From: Bacteroidales bacterium UBA4788
GTDB lineage: Bacteria; Bacteroidota; Bacteroidia; Bacteroidales; VadinHA17
Assembly (NCBI GenBank): GCA_002402965.1
Contig: DHGW01000062.1
Location: 62,188-77,109, forward strand
DNA: 14,922 bases
Direction of reading: 5' to 3'
The translations under genes were made by a program, and so were the position numbers. The notes under the pieces were generated by a model. That model saw nothing but the letters and a program-made list of their open reading frames with translations, was not told where the DNA came from and did no database searches. Positions 1 to 6,046 of this stretch are shown here, one piece after another; the first letter of the stretch is position 1; every line of letters starts with the position of its first letter.

Positions 1-716
1 GTGAGGAGATGGGGCTGCTCGGGTCAAAGTATTTTGTTGAGAATATGGGCATCGACCCGGCCTCCGTCAACCTTATGGTAAACCTTGATATGGTCGGCCG
101 GTTGCGTGAGGGCAACGGCTTGCAGGTCGGAGGTGTAGGGACGGCCGCGGGGCTGCGTGACAGGGTGGCATCATTCAATGACACCACGCTCCTCAGCCTC
201 AGTTTCACGGAGGAAGGTTACGGACCCTCCGATCACTCATCGTTTTACGCAAAAGACATTCCCGTACTTGTATTTACCACCGGGGCCCATCTCGACTATC
301 ATACGCCGGATGACACATGGGACAAGATCAATTATGAGGGTATGGTAAGGATTGGCAGCCTGCTTCACGATATTGTGAGTTATGCTGCCGGTGAACCTGC
401 CAGGCTGGCTTTCACCGAGGCCGGGCCAAAGGTCCCGACGCAAACGATGAGTCGCAGGCGCGGAGTGACTTTCGGCATCATGCCCGATTTCGCCGGGAAT
501 GTTAAAAACGGCCTGCGGGCTGACTTTGTCACCCCGGGCAAGCCTGCTGCACTGGGCGGGATGGTAAAGGGCGACATTATTGTGGCAATAGAGGATAAGC
601 CTGTAAACAACATTGAGGATTACATGTTCAGGCTCAGCCAGCTCAAGCCCGGCCAGACGGTTTCGGTGGAGGTGCTTCGCAACGGCAACAGGGAGGTCTT
701 ATTAATTCAGTTATAA
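1..716 (+). CDS. M28 family metallo-aminopeptidase with C-terminal PDZ domain (5' end outside window)
   Basis: Partial gene: the frame is open to the left edge, and the first two bases (gt) fit the end of a Gly codon followed by Glu-Glu, the M28 GEE motif. The ATG at base 9 is therefore internal. The Glu pair should be the catalytic base and a zinc ligand; GLLGS follows. Further M28 landmarks are NLDMVG (Asp ligand), GPSDHSSF and YHTPDDT (His ligand). After a linker, roughly the last 85 residues look like a PDZ domain: a GIMPDF carboxylate-binding-type loop, then KGDIIVAIEDKPV and the closing strands VSVEVLRNG. Known members are exported zinc aminopeptidases; PDZ domains usually bind peptide ends and could guide substrate. 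The signal peptide and first zinc ligands (His, Asp) lie outside the window. The next gene starts 21 bases downstream with no terminator between, so co-transcription is likely. Family call is confident, substrate unknown. Confidence 0.93.
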   Translation, partial: EEMGLLGSKYFVENMGIDPASVNLMVNLDMVGRLREGNGLQVGGVGTAAGLRDRVASFNDTTLLSLSFTEEGYGPSDHSSFYAKDIPVLVFTTGAHLDYHTPDDTWDKINYEGMVRIGSLLHDIVSYAAGEPARLAFTEAGPKVPTQTMSRRRGVTFGIMPDFAGNVKNGLRADFVTPGKPAALGGMVKGDIIVAIEDKPVNNIEDYMFRLSQLKPGQTVSVEVLRNGNREVLLIQL

Positions 717-737
717 CACTTAATCAGTATAATCAGC

Positions 738-1544
738 ATGAAGAATTTTCTTTTCTGGACCATAGCCGTGATAATCACCGTCGCCGCCGCGATGTACCAG
801 AGGATGACCGGCCCAACCTATCCGCTCAAAACCACGGCAACCGTCAGTGGATCAGAGTACTCCTTCGCGTTAAAGCGGAGTCAGACAAACACTCATCCCT
901 GTATGATCAGACTTGAGGTTCCGAAGGAAGTGTCAGGTACTATCCTTTACCGCCGCTTCAGGGTAAATGAGGAGTGGACTGCCGTTGAGATGAAGCATGA
1001 CGGCACGAAGCTTGCGGGCGAACTTCCCTCCCAGCCTGCCGCTGGAAAACTCGAATACTATATAGTACTGGCTGATCCATCCGGTTCAGAGACGGCAGTA
1101 ATGAAGGAGAAACCGGTTGTCATCAGGTTCAAGGGCAATGTGCCGGCTGTGATAATGATCCCCCACATACTGATAATGTTTTTTGCTATGTTGCTGTCCA
1201 ACCTTGCCGGGATTACAGCCGCTGCAAATACGGGTTCCTGGAAAAAGTACGGCCGCCGGGCTCTCTGGCTTCTCCTGGCAGGAGGCATGGTGCTTGGTCC
1301 TCTGGTACAGAAGTACGCTTTCGGCGAGCTCTGGACAGGGATTCCATTCGGCTGGGATCTTACTGACAATAAGACACTTATCGCCGTATTTGCATGGGTA
1401 CTTGCAGTGGTCATGAACCGCAGGAAAGAGCGTCGCGGGTATATTATTGCCGCGGCCATGATTCTGTTACTTGTTTACTCCATACCCCACAGCCTTTTCG
1501 GCTCTGAACTTGACTACGCCACGGGAGCAATGACTCAGGGATAA
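738..1544 (+). CDS. Five-helix membrane protein of unknown function with an extracytoplasmic beta-rich domain
   Basis: 268 residues; I do not recognise a named family. Residues 4-21 form a signal-anchor-like helix. Residues about 30-132 are hydrophilic and strand-rich (for example GTILYRRFRVNEEWTAVEM and KLEYYIVLADPSG), resembling an Ig-like domain outside the cytoplasm. Four more hydrophobic segments follow at about 137-160, 174-193, 211-227 and 235-253. Between the third and fourth helices the loop 182-213 (GGMVLGP, QKYAFG, WTGIPFGWDLTDNKT) is rich in Gly, Trp and charged residues and looks constrained, as if functionally conserved. Positive clusters (KKYGRR at 169-174, RRKERR at 228-233) suggest cytoplasmic loops. 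It lies 21 bases after the M28-PDZ peptidase gene and is probably in its operon; the next gene is 132 bases away. A transport, redox or assembly role is possible, but nothing in the sequence decides it. There is one Cys (55) and no cofactor motif. Confidence 0.85.
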   Translation: MKNFLFWTIAVIITVAAAMYQRMTGPTYPLKTTATVSGSEYSFALKRSQTNTHPCMIRLEVPKEVSGTILYRRFRVNEEWTAVEMKHDGTKLAGELPSQPAAGKLEYYIVLADPSGSETAVMKEKPVVIRFKGNVPAVIMIPHILIMFFAMLLSNLAGITAAANTGSWKKYGRRALWLLLAGGMVLGPLVQKYAFGELWTGIPFGWDLTDNKTLIAVFAWVLAVVMNRRKERRGYIIAAAMILLLVYSIPHSLFGSELDYATGAMTQG

Positions 1545-1550
1545 AAAAAA

Positions 1551-1581
1551 TTTTCAATCCTGTCGCTTTTTTCTACCTTGG
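1551..1581 (+). promoter_or_regulatory. Possible Bacteroidetes-type promoter for the sigma-factor operon
   Basis: TTTT (1551-1554) lies 19 bases before TACCTTGG (1574-1581). The phylum consensus is TTTG and TAnnTTTG with about this spacing, so each box has one mismatch. Transcription would begin near 1588, giving a leader of about 90 bases before the ATG at 1677. This is the best candidate in the gap, but it is weak. Confidence 0.3.
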
Positions 1582-1591
1582 ATGCAGCATT

Positions 1592-1638
1592 CACCCACCT
1601 CTGCCGTCATTGAATTGAAGAGTTCAAATACGTGGGTG
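1592..1638 (+). other. Inverted repeat in the leader of the sigma-factor gene
   Basis: CACCCAC (1592-1598) is perfectly complementary to GTGGGTG (1632-1638). Inside it is a small hairpin, TTGAA (1615-1619), gag, TTCAA (1623-1627). If the proposed promoter is right, this structure starts a few bases into the transcript. It could be a leader RNA structure or chance. No poly-U run follows, so it is not a terminator. Confidence 0.35.
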
Positions 1639-1676
1639 CAGCGTCAAACATACTTAAACCGGATCTTTGTATAAAG

Positions 1677-2252
1677 ATGGAAAATGTTGAAGCAGCATTC
1701 AAAAACATTCACCAGGACCTGATCGACGGATGCCGGTCAGGTGACCAGAAGGCACAATTTCAGGTTTACAAGCTTTACTACAAAGCTATGTTCAACACGA
1801 GCCTGCGTATTGTGAACGATGACATGGAGGCCGAAGATGTGATGCAGGAGGCATTCCTCTCAGCCTTCGAGAAGATAAACACCTACTCGGGTATCGTCAG
1901 CTTCGGCGCATGGCTGAAGAAAATAGTGGTCAACAGGTCACTTGACGCCCTGGGTAAAAGGAAAGCGATCTTTGAAGACATTGAAATTCATGTGGGTATC
2001 CGGGACGATAGTCCTGACGACGCAGCTTACAGGGAAGAAGTGGATGCTCGCGTTGAAGAGGTGAAGGCCGCCATCGAAAGGCTGCCTGAAGGATACCGCG
2101 TGATTCTCTCCCTCTATCTTATTGAAGGTTATGACCACGATGAGATAGCAGAGATGCTCAACATCTCAAGCAGCACCTCGAGGTCACAGCTCTCGAGGGC
2201 GAAGCAGAAGCTGGTGAGTGAACTTAAGAACAGGAAAATTTACGAAGTATGA
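1677..2252 (+). CDS. ECF-type RNA polymerase sigma-70 factor
   Basis: Extracytoplasmic-function sigma factor that would direct RNA polymerase to a specific promoter set. From the ATG at 1677 it has 191 residues, normal for the group. Region 2 covers about residues 25-92, with the core-binding stretch DDMEAEDVMQEAFLSAFEKI and then GAWLKKIVVNRSLD. Region 4 is the C-terminal helix-turn-helix: ERLPEGYRVILSLYLIEGYD, then DEIAEMLNISSSTSRSQLSRA. There is no region 3 or 1.1. A GTG at 1632 would add 15 residues, but these are not sigma-like, and the ATG is preceded by an A-rich stretch (ataaag) typical of Bacteroidetes starts. The stop codon overlaps the next ATG (ATGA, 2249-2252), so the downstream membrane protein is translationally coupled and is likely its regulator. 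Target promoters are unknown. Confidence 0.93.
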   Translation: MENVEAAFKNIHQDLIDGCRSGDQKAQFQVYKLYYKAMFNTSLRIVNDDMEAEDVMQEAFLSAFEKINTYSGIVSFGAWLKKIVVNRSLDALGKRKAIFEDIEIHVGIRDDSPDDAAYREEVDARVEEVKAAIERLPEGYRVILSLYLIEGYDHDEIAEMLNISSSTSRSQLSRAKQKLVSELKNRKIYEV

Positions 2253-2812
2253 ACAGACTTGAAGACATAATCAGAAGAAACAGAAGCGTGTTTGACGACA
2301 GGGAGCCATCAGAGGGGCACTTCGAGAGATTCAGCTTTAAGCTCGCCACCAGGCTGCATGCCGGCAGGGCCAAGAAGAGTATTTTGCCCTACCTGCTCAA
2401 GGCAGCTGTGGTGACATTGCTGGTGACCCTCTCGTCACTCTGGACCTTTGATCACTTCGTCAGACCTAATCTGAAGACGAAGATGACTCTCAGCGAGGTT
2501 TCTCCTGAATACCGCGAGGTGGAGAGTTACTATGTGCAGCAGGTGAGCTTCATGGAGAACGAATTCTCATCGCTTGACCTCTCCAACCCGGAGCAGAAAG
2601 AGGCGCTGATGAGTGAGATGGCTTCGATGGACTCAGTCTATACGGAGCTGCAGAAGGAGCTCAGGGCCAACCCGAATGACCAGCGCATCATCGATGCCAT
2701 GATCAGGCACTACCAGACCAAACTAGAAGTGATGAGTTATATACTCGAGCAGCTCAAAGAGATAAAAGCAGAAACCGCAAATCCAGTCAGCCATGAAAAA
2801 GTTGTTTATTAA
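2249..2812 (+). CDS. Single-pass membrane protein, putative anti-sigma factor
   Basis: 187 residues, starting inside the stop codon of the ECF sigma gene (ATGA). Residues 1-45 are basic and predicted cytoplasmic, with EPSEGHFERF at 19-28, a motif I associate with small proteins next to ECF factors in Bacteroidetes. One hydrophobic helix spans about 46-66. The remainder (70-187) is mostly helical and likely periplasmic; residues 110-175 have heptad-like character and contain ANPNDQRIIDAMIRHYQTKL. There is no zinc-binding HxxxCxxC anti-sigma motif, so if it holds the sigma factor it is not a classic ZAS-domain protein. The anti-sigma role is inferred from topology, coupling and neighbourhood. 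Its 3' end overlaps the next gene by 20 bases in another frame, supporting a tightly coupled three-gene operon. Confidence 0.85.
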   Translation: MNRLEDIIRRNRSVFDDREPSEGHFERFSFKLATRLHAGRAKKSILPYLLKAAVVTLLVTLSSLWTFDHFVRPNLKTKMTLSEVSPEYREVESYYVQQVSFMENEFSSLDLSNPEQKEALMSEMASMDSVYTELQKELRANPNDQRIIDAMIRHYQTKLEVMSYILEQLKEIKAETANPVSHEKVVY

Positions 2813-3875
2813 CCCGCGGGTGACACTTGCAGCAGCATTGTTCTGCGCAGTCACCCTGTCCTCCTCGGCAGAAGAGGTCAAAAAGGAATTTCACAGGGAG
2901 ATGGTCCCGACGGACAACTCCACCCTTACAGTCATCAACAAGTTCGGAGCAGTGGTCACCGAGACGTGGGACAGGAACAATATCGTCGTCGATGTCACCG
3001 TGAAGATCGAACACGGCTCAGCCGATCGCGCCAGGAAACTCCTGGATATGATCACCGTTGAGTTCACTGAATCAGAAGGCAACCTGAAAGCCGAGACCGT
3101 CTTTAGTGACGACTTCTCTTCGATAAGCTGGAAGGGATCAAACAACAACTTCTCCGTCAACTACAATATCAAGATGCCAGCACAGGTAAACCTTGACATC
3201 AGCAACAAGTACGGGAACGTAGTGGTTGATGAGGTATCCGGACAGACGACCCTGAACATCAAGTACGGGGATCTGACGGTCAACAAGCTCACCAGGGGAA
3301 ATGTCAAACCGCTCAACACTATTATTGTAGCGTACGGCAAAGCAACGGTATATGAACTCGGCTGGGCAGAGATTAACGCACGGTACGTGGGTTTGTTCAG
3401 CGTGGACAGGGCAGTGGCACTGCTTGTCGACAGCAAGTATTCCAAGGTCTCCGTCAACGAGGTCAGTTCACTTGTGGCAGACAGCAAGTATGACGGTTAT
3501 ACGATAGGTGCGGTCAACAACATCGTAGTCATGGGCGGGTACACCGACTTCAGATTCAAGAGGGTGAACAAGAAACTGGAGGTGGAAACAAAATATGGCA
3601 ATCTCTCTGTTGACGTGATTCCGGCAGGATTTGAAAAGGTGGAGGTTAAGGCAGGATACTGCGCGGTAAGGCTCGGGATTGATCCCGGCGCATGTTACCG
3701 GCTGGATGCAAGCAGCTCCTACGGAAGCATCAAGTTCGAGGAAGGCAGTTTCTCGCCTGACAGGCGCATTGTAGGTAACACCTCCACCGAGATGGCGGGT
3801 AAGGTAGGCAGATGCGACAACCCCAGGTCGGTAGTTAAAATCAGCGCATCATACGGTTCAGTCAGGCTTGACTGA
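2793..3875 (+). CDS. Exported DUF4097-type (putative adhesin-like) beta-repeat protein
   Basis: 360 residues. A Sec signal peptide spans about 1-26 (KKLF, a hydrophobic core, then SSSA before EEVKKE). The body is built from short strand repeats each marked by an aromatic residue, usually Tyr-Gly, then alternating hydrophobics: NKFGAVVTE (51), NKYGNVVVDEV (140), IKYGDLTVNKL (158), VAYGKATVYEL (181), ARYVGLFSV (198), SKYSKVSVNEV (216), SKYDGYTIGAV (233), GGYTDFRFKRV (250), TKYGNLSVDVI (268), AGYCAVRLGI (289), SSYGSIKF (310), SASYGSVRLD (354). The 17-23 residue spacing suggests a beta-solenoid, as expected for DUF4097-like proteins. There are no enzyme motifs and no T9SS C-terminal domain. It starts inside the 3' end of the membrane-protein gene and is followed by a strong terminator, so it is the last gene of the sigma-factor operon. 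It may be a sensor partner or output in the envelope; its molecular function is unknown. Confidence 0.9.
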   Translation: MKKLFINPRVTLAAALFCAVTLSSSAEEVKKEFHREMVPTDNSTLTVINKFGAVVTETWDRNNIVVDVTVKIEHGSADRARKLLDMITVEFTESEGNLKAETVFSDDFSSISWKGSNNNFSVNYNIKMPAQVNLDISNKYGNVVVDEVSGQTTLNIKYGDLTVNKLTRGNVKPLNTIIVAYGKATVYELGWAEINARYVGLFSVDRAVALLVDSKYSKVSVNEVSSLVADSKYDGYTIGAVNNIVVMGGYTDFRFKRVNKKLEVETKYGNLSVDVIPAGFEKVEVKAGYCAVRLGIDPGACYRLDASSSYGSIKFEEGSFSPDRRIVGNTSTEMAGKVGRCDNPRSVVKISASYGSVRLD

Positions 3876-3883
3876 CATGCTCT

Positions 3884-3905
3884 CCGCCCGGATACAACCG
3901 GGCGG
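3884..3905. other. Perfect GC-rich stem-loop downstream of the DUF4097 gene
   Basis: CCGCCCGG (3884-3891) pairs perfectly with CCGGGCGG (3898-3905) around the six-base loop atacaa. It starts 9 bases after the stop codon. No U-run follows on either strand, so it may stabilise the 3' end or pause polymerase ahead of the terminator just beyond it. Confidence 0.6.
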
Positions 3906-3916
3906 CTAAGCCAAAG

Positions 3917-3955
3917 AAAAACGCGGCGCCCCGGACAGAGCACCGCGTTTTTTTT
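3917..3955. terminator. Bidirectional intrinsic terminator between convergent genes
   Basis: AAAAACGCGG (3917-3926) pairs with CCGCGTTTTT (3943-3952) around a 16-base loop. The + strand runs into eight Ts (3948-3955). The - strand also gives a T-rich run (from aaagaaaaa). It lies between the convergent stops at 3875 (+) and 4010 (-), so it can serve both transcripts. Confidence 0.75.
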
Positions 3956-4009
3956 GCCTCATGGAAGCGGACCTTCCCGGGCAGTGGTAGGCAGTTCAGC
4001 AGAGAGCTG

Positions 4010-5938
4010 TCAGAGCTTGTCCGGCTCGTCAGAGAAGATAAAGACACCCGTTTTGCCTTCTGATGTCCTGTATCCGCGGTACATCCCTTCGGTATTGAAT
4101 GGCATGCTTACATGGCCTTTTCGGTCAACGGAGACCACCCCGCCTGTTCCCCCTGCTATTACAAGCTTATGCTTTATCACCTCCCGTGCAGCCTCATCGA
4201 GGGTCAGGCCCTTGTATTCCATAAGGGCTGAAATATCGTGCGCCACGGTGTATCTGATGAAGAACTCACCGTGGCCGGTGGCTGAGACGGCGCAGGTGGC
4301 GTTATTTGCGTATGTCCCTGCCCCTATCACCGGCACGTCTCCCACACGGTTATAACGCTTGTTTGTCATCCCTCCCGTGGAGGTCCCTGCCGCCAGGTCG
4401 CCGTTCATGTCCAGCACCACGCAACCAACGGTACCGTGTTTATCCCTCTCCAGTGCCCGTTGCAGTTCCCTGAAGCGAGACTCCTCGCGGAAATATGACG
4501 GGTCAACAATCTCCAGTCCCTGCTCAGCTGCAAACTCTGATGCTCCCTTGCCGGTAAGCATTACGTGTGGCGATTTCTCCATGACTGCGCGGGCAGCAGT
4601 TATCGGGTTACGTATGTCTGTCACTCCTGCCACGGCGCCGGCGGCGAGGCTGCTGCCGTCCATCACGGCGGCGTCGAGTTCATTGCGGCCCTCGTGGGTG
4701 AAGACGGCGCCTTTGCCCGCGTTGAAGAGGGGTGAATCTTCCATCATTCTGATGGCACGCTCGACGGCGTCGAGGGCCGAGCCGCCTGCGCTGAGCATGG
4801 CGGCGCCGGTATCAATGACAGCCTGAAGCATCTTCCTGTACTCTGCATCAGCCTCCGGGGTCATGCGCGCACGGGTGATTGTGCCGGCGCCGCCATGCAC
4901 TACAATCGCCCACGGTGATCCTGCCGTTGGAAGCAGGAGATCCACCTCCATCACCGCCTTGATGGCACGGTCAGAAAAGAAATCGCCCGCAGGGAAAAGC
5001 GAAAACCTGCCTGCGCCTTCGTAGTTATCCCTGTCAATTATCAGCAGTTCCTGCTGGTCATTGCGGTTCACTATCTCGCTCAGGGTGAAGGCGGCACGAT
5101 ATCCGTCCAAACCTGCAATTACAACCAGTCCCTTCTGCAGCGCCGCAGGGGTGAGCCTGTAGTAGTCTTTCAGCAGTTCATGAACCATCCTCCCGGTGAA
5201 GGGAGTGGTACCGTGGATGCCCATCCCGCGGCCGTAGAAAACAGTCTGATAGGTCTCGCTGTCCAAGTCTTCCGGCAGCTCCGTCACAATAGCCCGCTGT
5301 TTTCCGTTGACGCAGATCTTCATCGTTTCGGAGTAGAGGGGAGTCATGCCCTTATTGATTGAATACTTGCTGTCAAGCGACCTGACCGTGATTTTCACCG
5401 GGTTGCTGATGTTGCGGGAGGTAATTAGGTCATTGCCTGCCACGATTTTCGTCTCTGTTGGCAGCGGCCACAGGTCTTTTGCCTTGGAGGGCACTATTCG
5501 TGCCACTGAGGTTGCAACCATCAGGCGGTGCCGGTTGACCGGGTAGTAGATCTCTCCCCATGAGAAAACCACACTCTCACCCCTTTCATTTGTGATCTCA
5601 ACATAAAGATCGATTATCGGCGGAAATTCGGCTTCGTTCTTTTTCTTAAGCACCACCCTGTCAAGGATGTCACAGATAGAGTATCCGTCATAACGATATG
5701 CACCGGTGAAGCCAACTTTTCCGTCAGTGATGGTTGTCTCCTTGACGGTAATGCTGTGTTTCGGCAACCGGGTAATATCTACTGTCATCTCCTTCTGCAC
5801 CTCGCCGGTGACAAGGATTTTTTTGCTGCCCTTCAAAGTTTCGGTGGGCGCGTCATCGTAAAAATCGTTGGTCTGTCCGGCGGCAGGCATTGTCAGCAGC
5901 ATCACCAGGGCGGAAAAAAGAAGTGTCAGTCTGTTCAT
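4010..5938 (-). CDS. Exported fusion: sulfite-oxidase-like (molybdopterin-domain fold) N-half plus isoaspartyl peptidase/L-asparaginase C-half
   Basis: 642 residues in one uninterrupted frame. A Sec signal peptide covers about 1-21 (AAGQTND after the hydrophobic core). Residues 40-188 (ILVTGEVQKEMTVDITRL, VGFTGAYRYDGYSICDILD) and 205-336 (MKICVNGKQ, GLDGYRAAFTLSEIV, GRFSLFPAGD) resemble two units of the oxidoreductase molybdopterin-binding fold; I see no convincing cofactor ligand set, so these may be degenerate binding domains. From W343 (AIVVHGGAG) the protein is a plant-type asparaginase/isoaspartyl dipeptidase. By family precedent it should self-cleave before nucleophile Thr503 (HGTVG); Thr521 (STGGMTNK), Arg531, Asp534 (RVGD) and Thr554 (SATGHGE) complete the site. 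Stand-alone family members are about 300-330 residues, so the N-half is extra. Likely periplasmic hydrolysis of isoaspartyl peptides or asparagine. It has its own promoter 108 bases after mutS2. The C-half call is very secure, the N-half moderate. Confidence 0.9.
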   Translation of the reverse strand: MNRLTLLFSALVMLLTMPAAGQTNDFYDDAPTETLKGSKKILVTGEVQKEMTVDITRLPKHSITVKETTITDGKVGFTGAYRYDGYSICDILDRVVLKKKNEAEFPPIIDLYVEITNERGESVVFSWGEIYYPVNRHRLMVATSVARIVPSKAKDLWPLPTETKIVAGNDLITSRNISNPVKITVRSLDSKYSINKGMTPLYSETMKICVNGKQRAIVTELPEDLDSETYQTVFYGRGMGIHGTTPFTGRMVHELLKDYYRLTPAALQKGLVVIAGLDGYRAAFTLSEIVNRNDQQELLIIDRDNYEGAGRFSLFPAGDFFSDRAIKAVMEVDLLLPTAGSPWAIVVHGGAGTITRARMTPEADAEYRKMLQAVIDTGAAMLSAGGSALDAVERAIRMMEDSPLFNAGKGAVFTHEGRNELDAAVMDGSSLAAGAVAGVTDIRNPITAARAVMEKSPHVMLTGKGASEFAAEQGLEIVDPSYFREESRFRELQRALERDKHGTVGCVVLDMNGDLAAGTSTGGMTNKRYNRVGDVPVIGAGTYANNATCAVSATGHGEFFIRYTVAHDISALMEYKGLTLDEAAREVIKHKLVIAGGTGGVVSVDRKGHVSMPFNTEGMYRGYRTSEGKTGVFIFSDEPDKL

Positions 5939-5958
5939 GATTCAGGTATTTCGTTATG

Positions 5959-5988
5959 CAAAGCTATTCATTTCGGATTGCCGGCAAA
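5959..5988 (-). promoter_or_regulatory. Bacteroidetes-type promoter of the fusion asparaginase gene
   Basis: Read on the minus strand: TTTG (5988-5985), 18 bases, then TAGCTTTG (5966-5959), an exact match to TAnnTTTG. Transcription would start near 5952, about 14 bases before the ATG. Position and strand fit the gene starting at 5938. Confidence 0.6.
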
Positions 5989-6008
5989 ATGATTTTGCAG
6001 CATGCCGG
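5981..6008. other. Nested palindrome overlapping the -33 region of the fusion gene promoter
   Basis: GCAAAA (5984-5989), TGA, TTTTGC (5993-5998) is a perfect 6-bp palindrome with a 3-base centre. CCGGCA (5981-5986) can also pair with TGCCGG (6003-6008). The left arm contains the -33 box at 5985-5988, so this could be an operator. It could also be a weak 3' hairpin for mutS2, which ends 38 bases away, but no U-run follows. Confidence 0.35.
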
Positions 6009-6046
6009 ATGTGGTGCTGTTTCAATCCCGGCAGGCAGTACAGGTA

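Noticed and set aside
9..716. ATG at base 9 as the true start of the M28-PDZ gene
   Set aside because: The frame is open to the left edge and the preceding codons give the catalytic Glu-Glu of the GEE motif. The first zinc ligands and signal peptide must lie upstream.
1541..1555. A-run followed by TTTT as a terminator after the five-helix membrane protein gene
   Set aside because: There is no GC stem; AAAA/TTTT pairing alone is not a credible intrinsic terminator.
1632..1676. GTG start adding 15 residues to the ECF sigma factor
   Set aside because: The added residues do not resemble a sigma N-terminus, the GTG lies in a hairpin arm, and the ATG at 1677 has a better A-rich context.
3954..4826. 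Two long plus-strand open frames of 133 and 155 codons
   Set aside because: Both are antisense to the asparaginase domain, which is conserved residue by residue. Their Ser/Pro/Ala-rich translations are typical shadows of a GC-rich gene.
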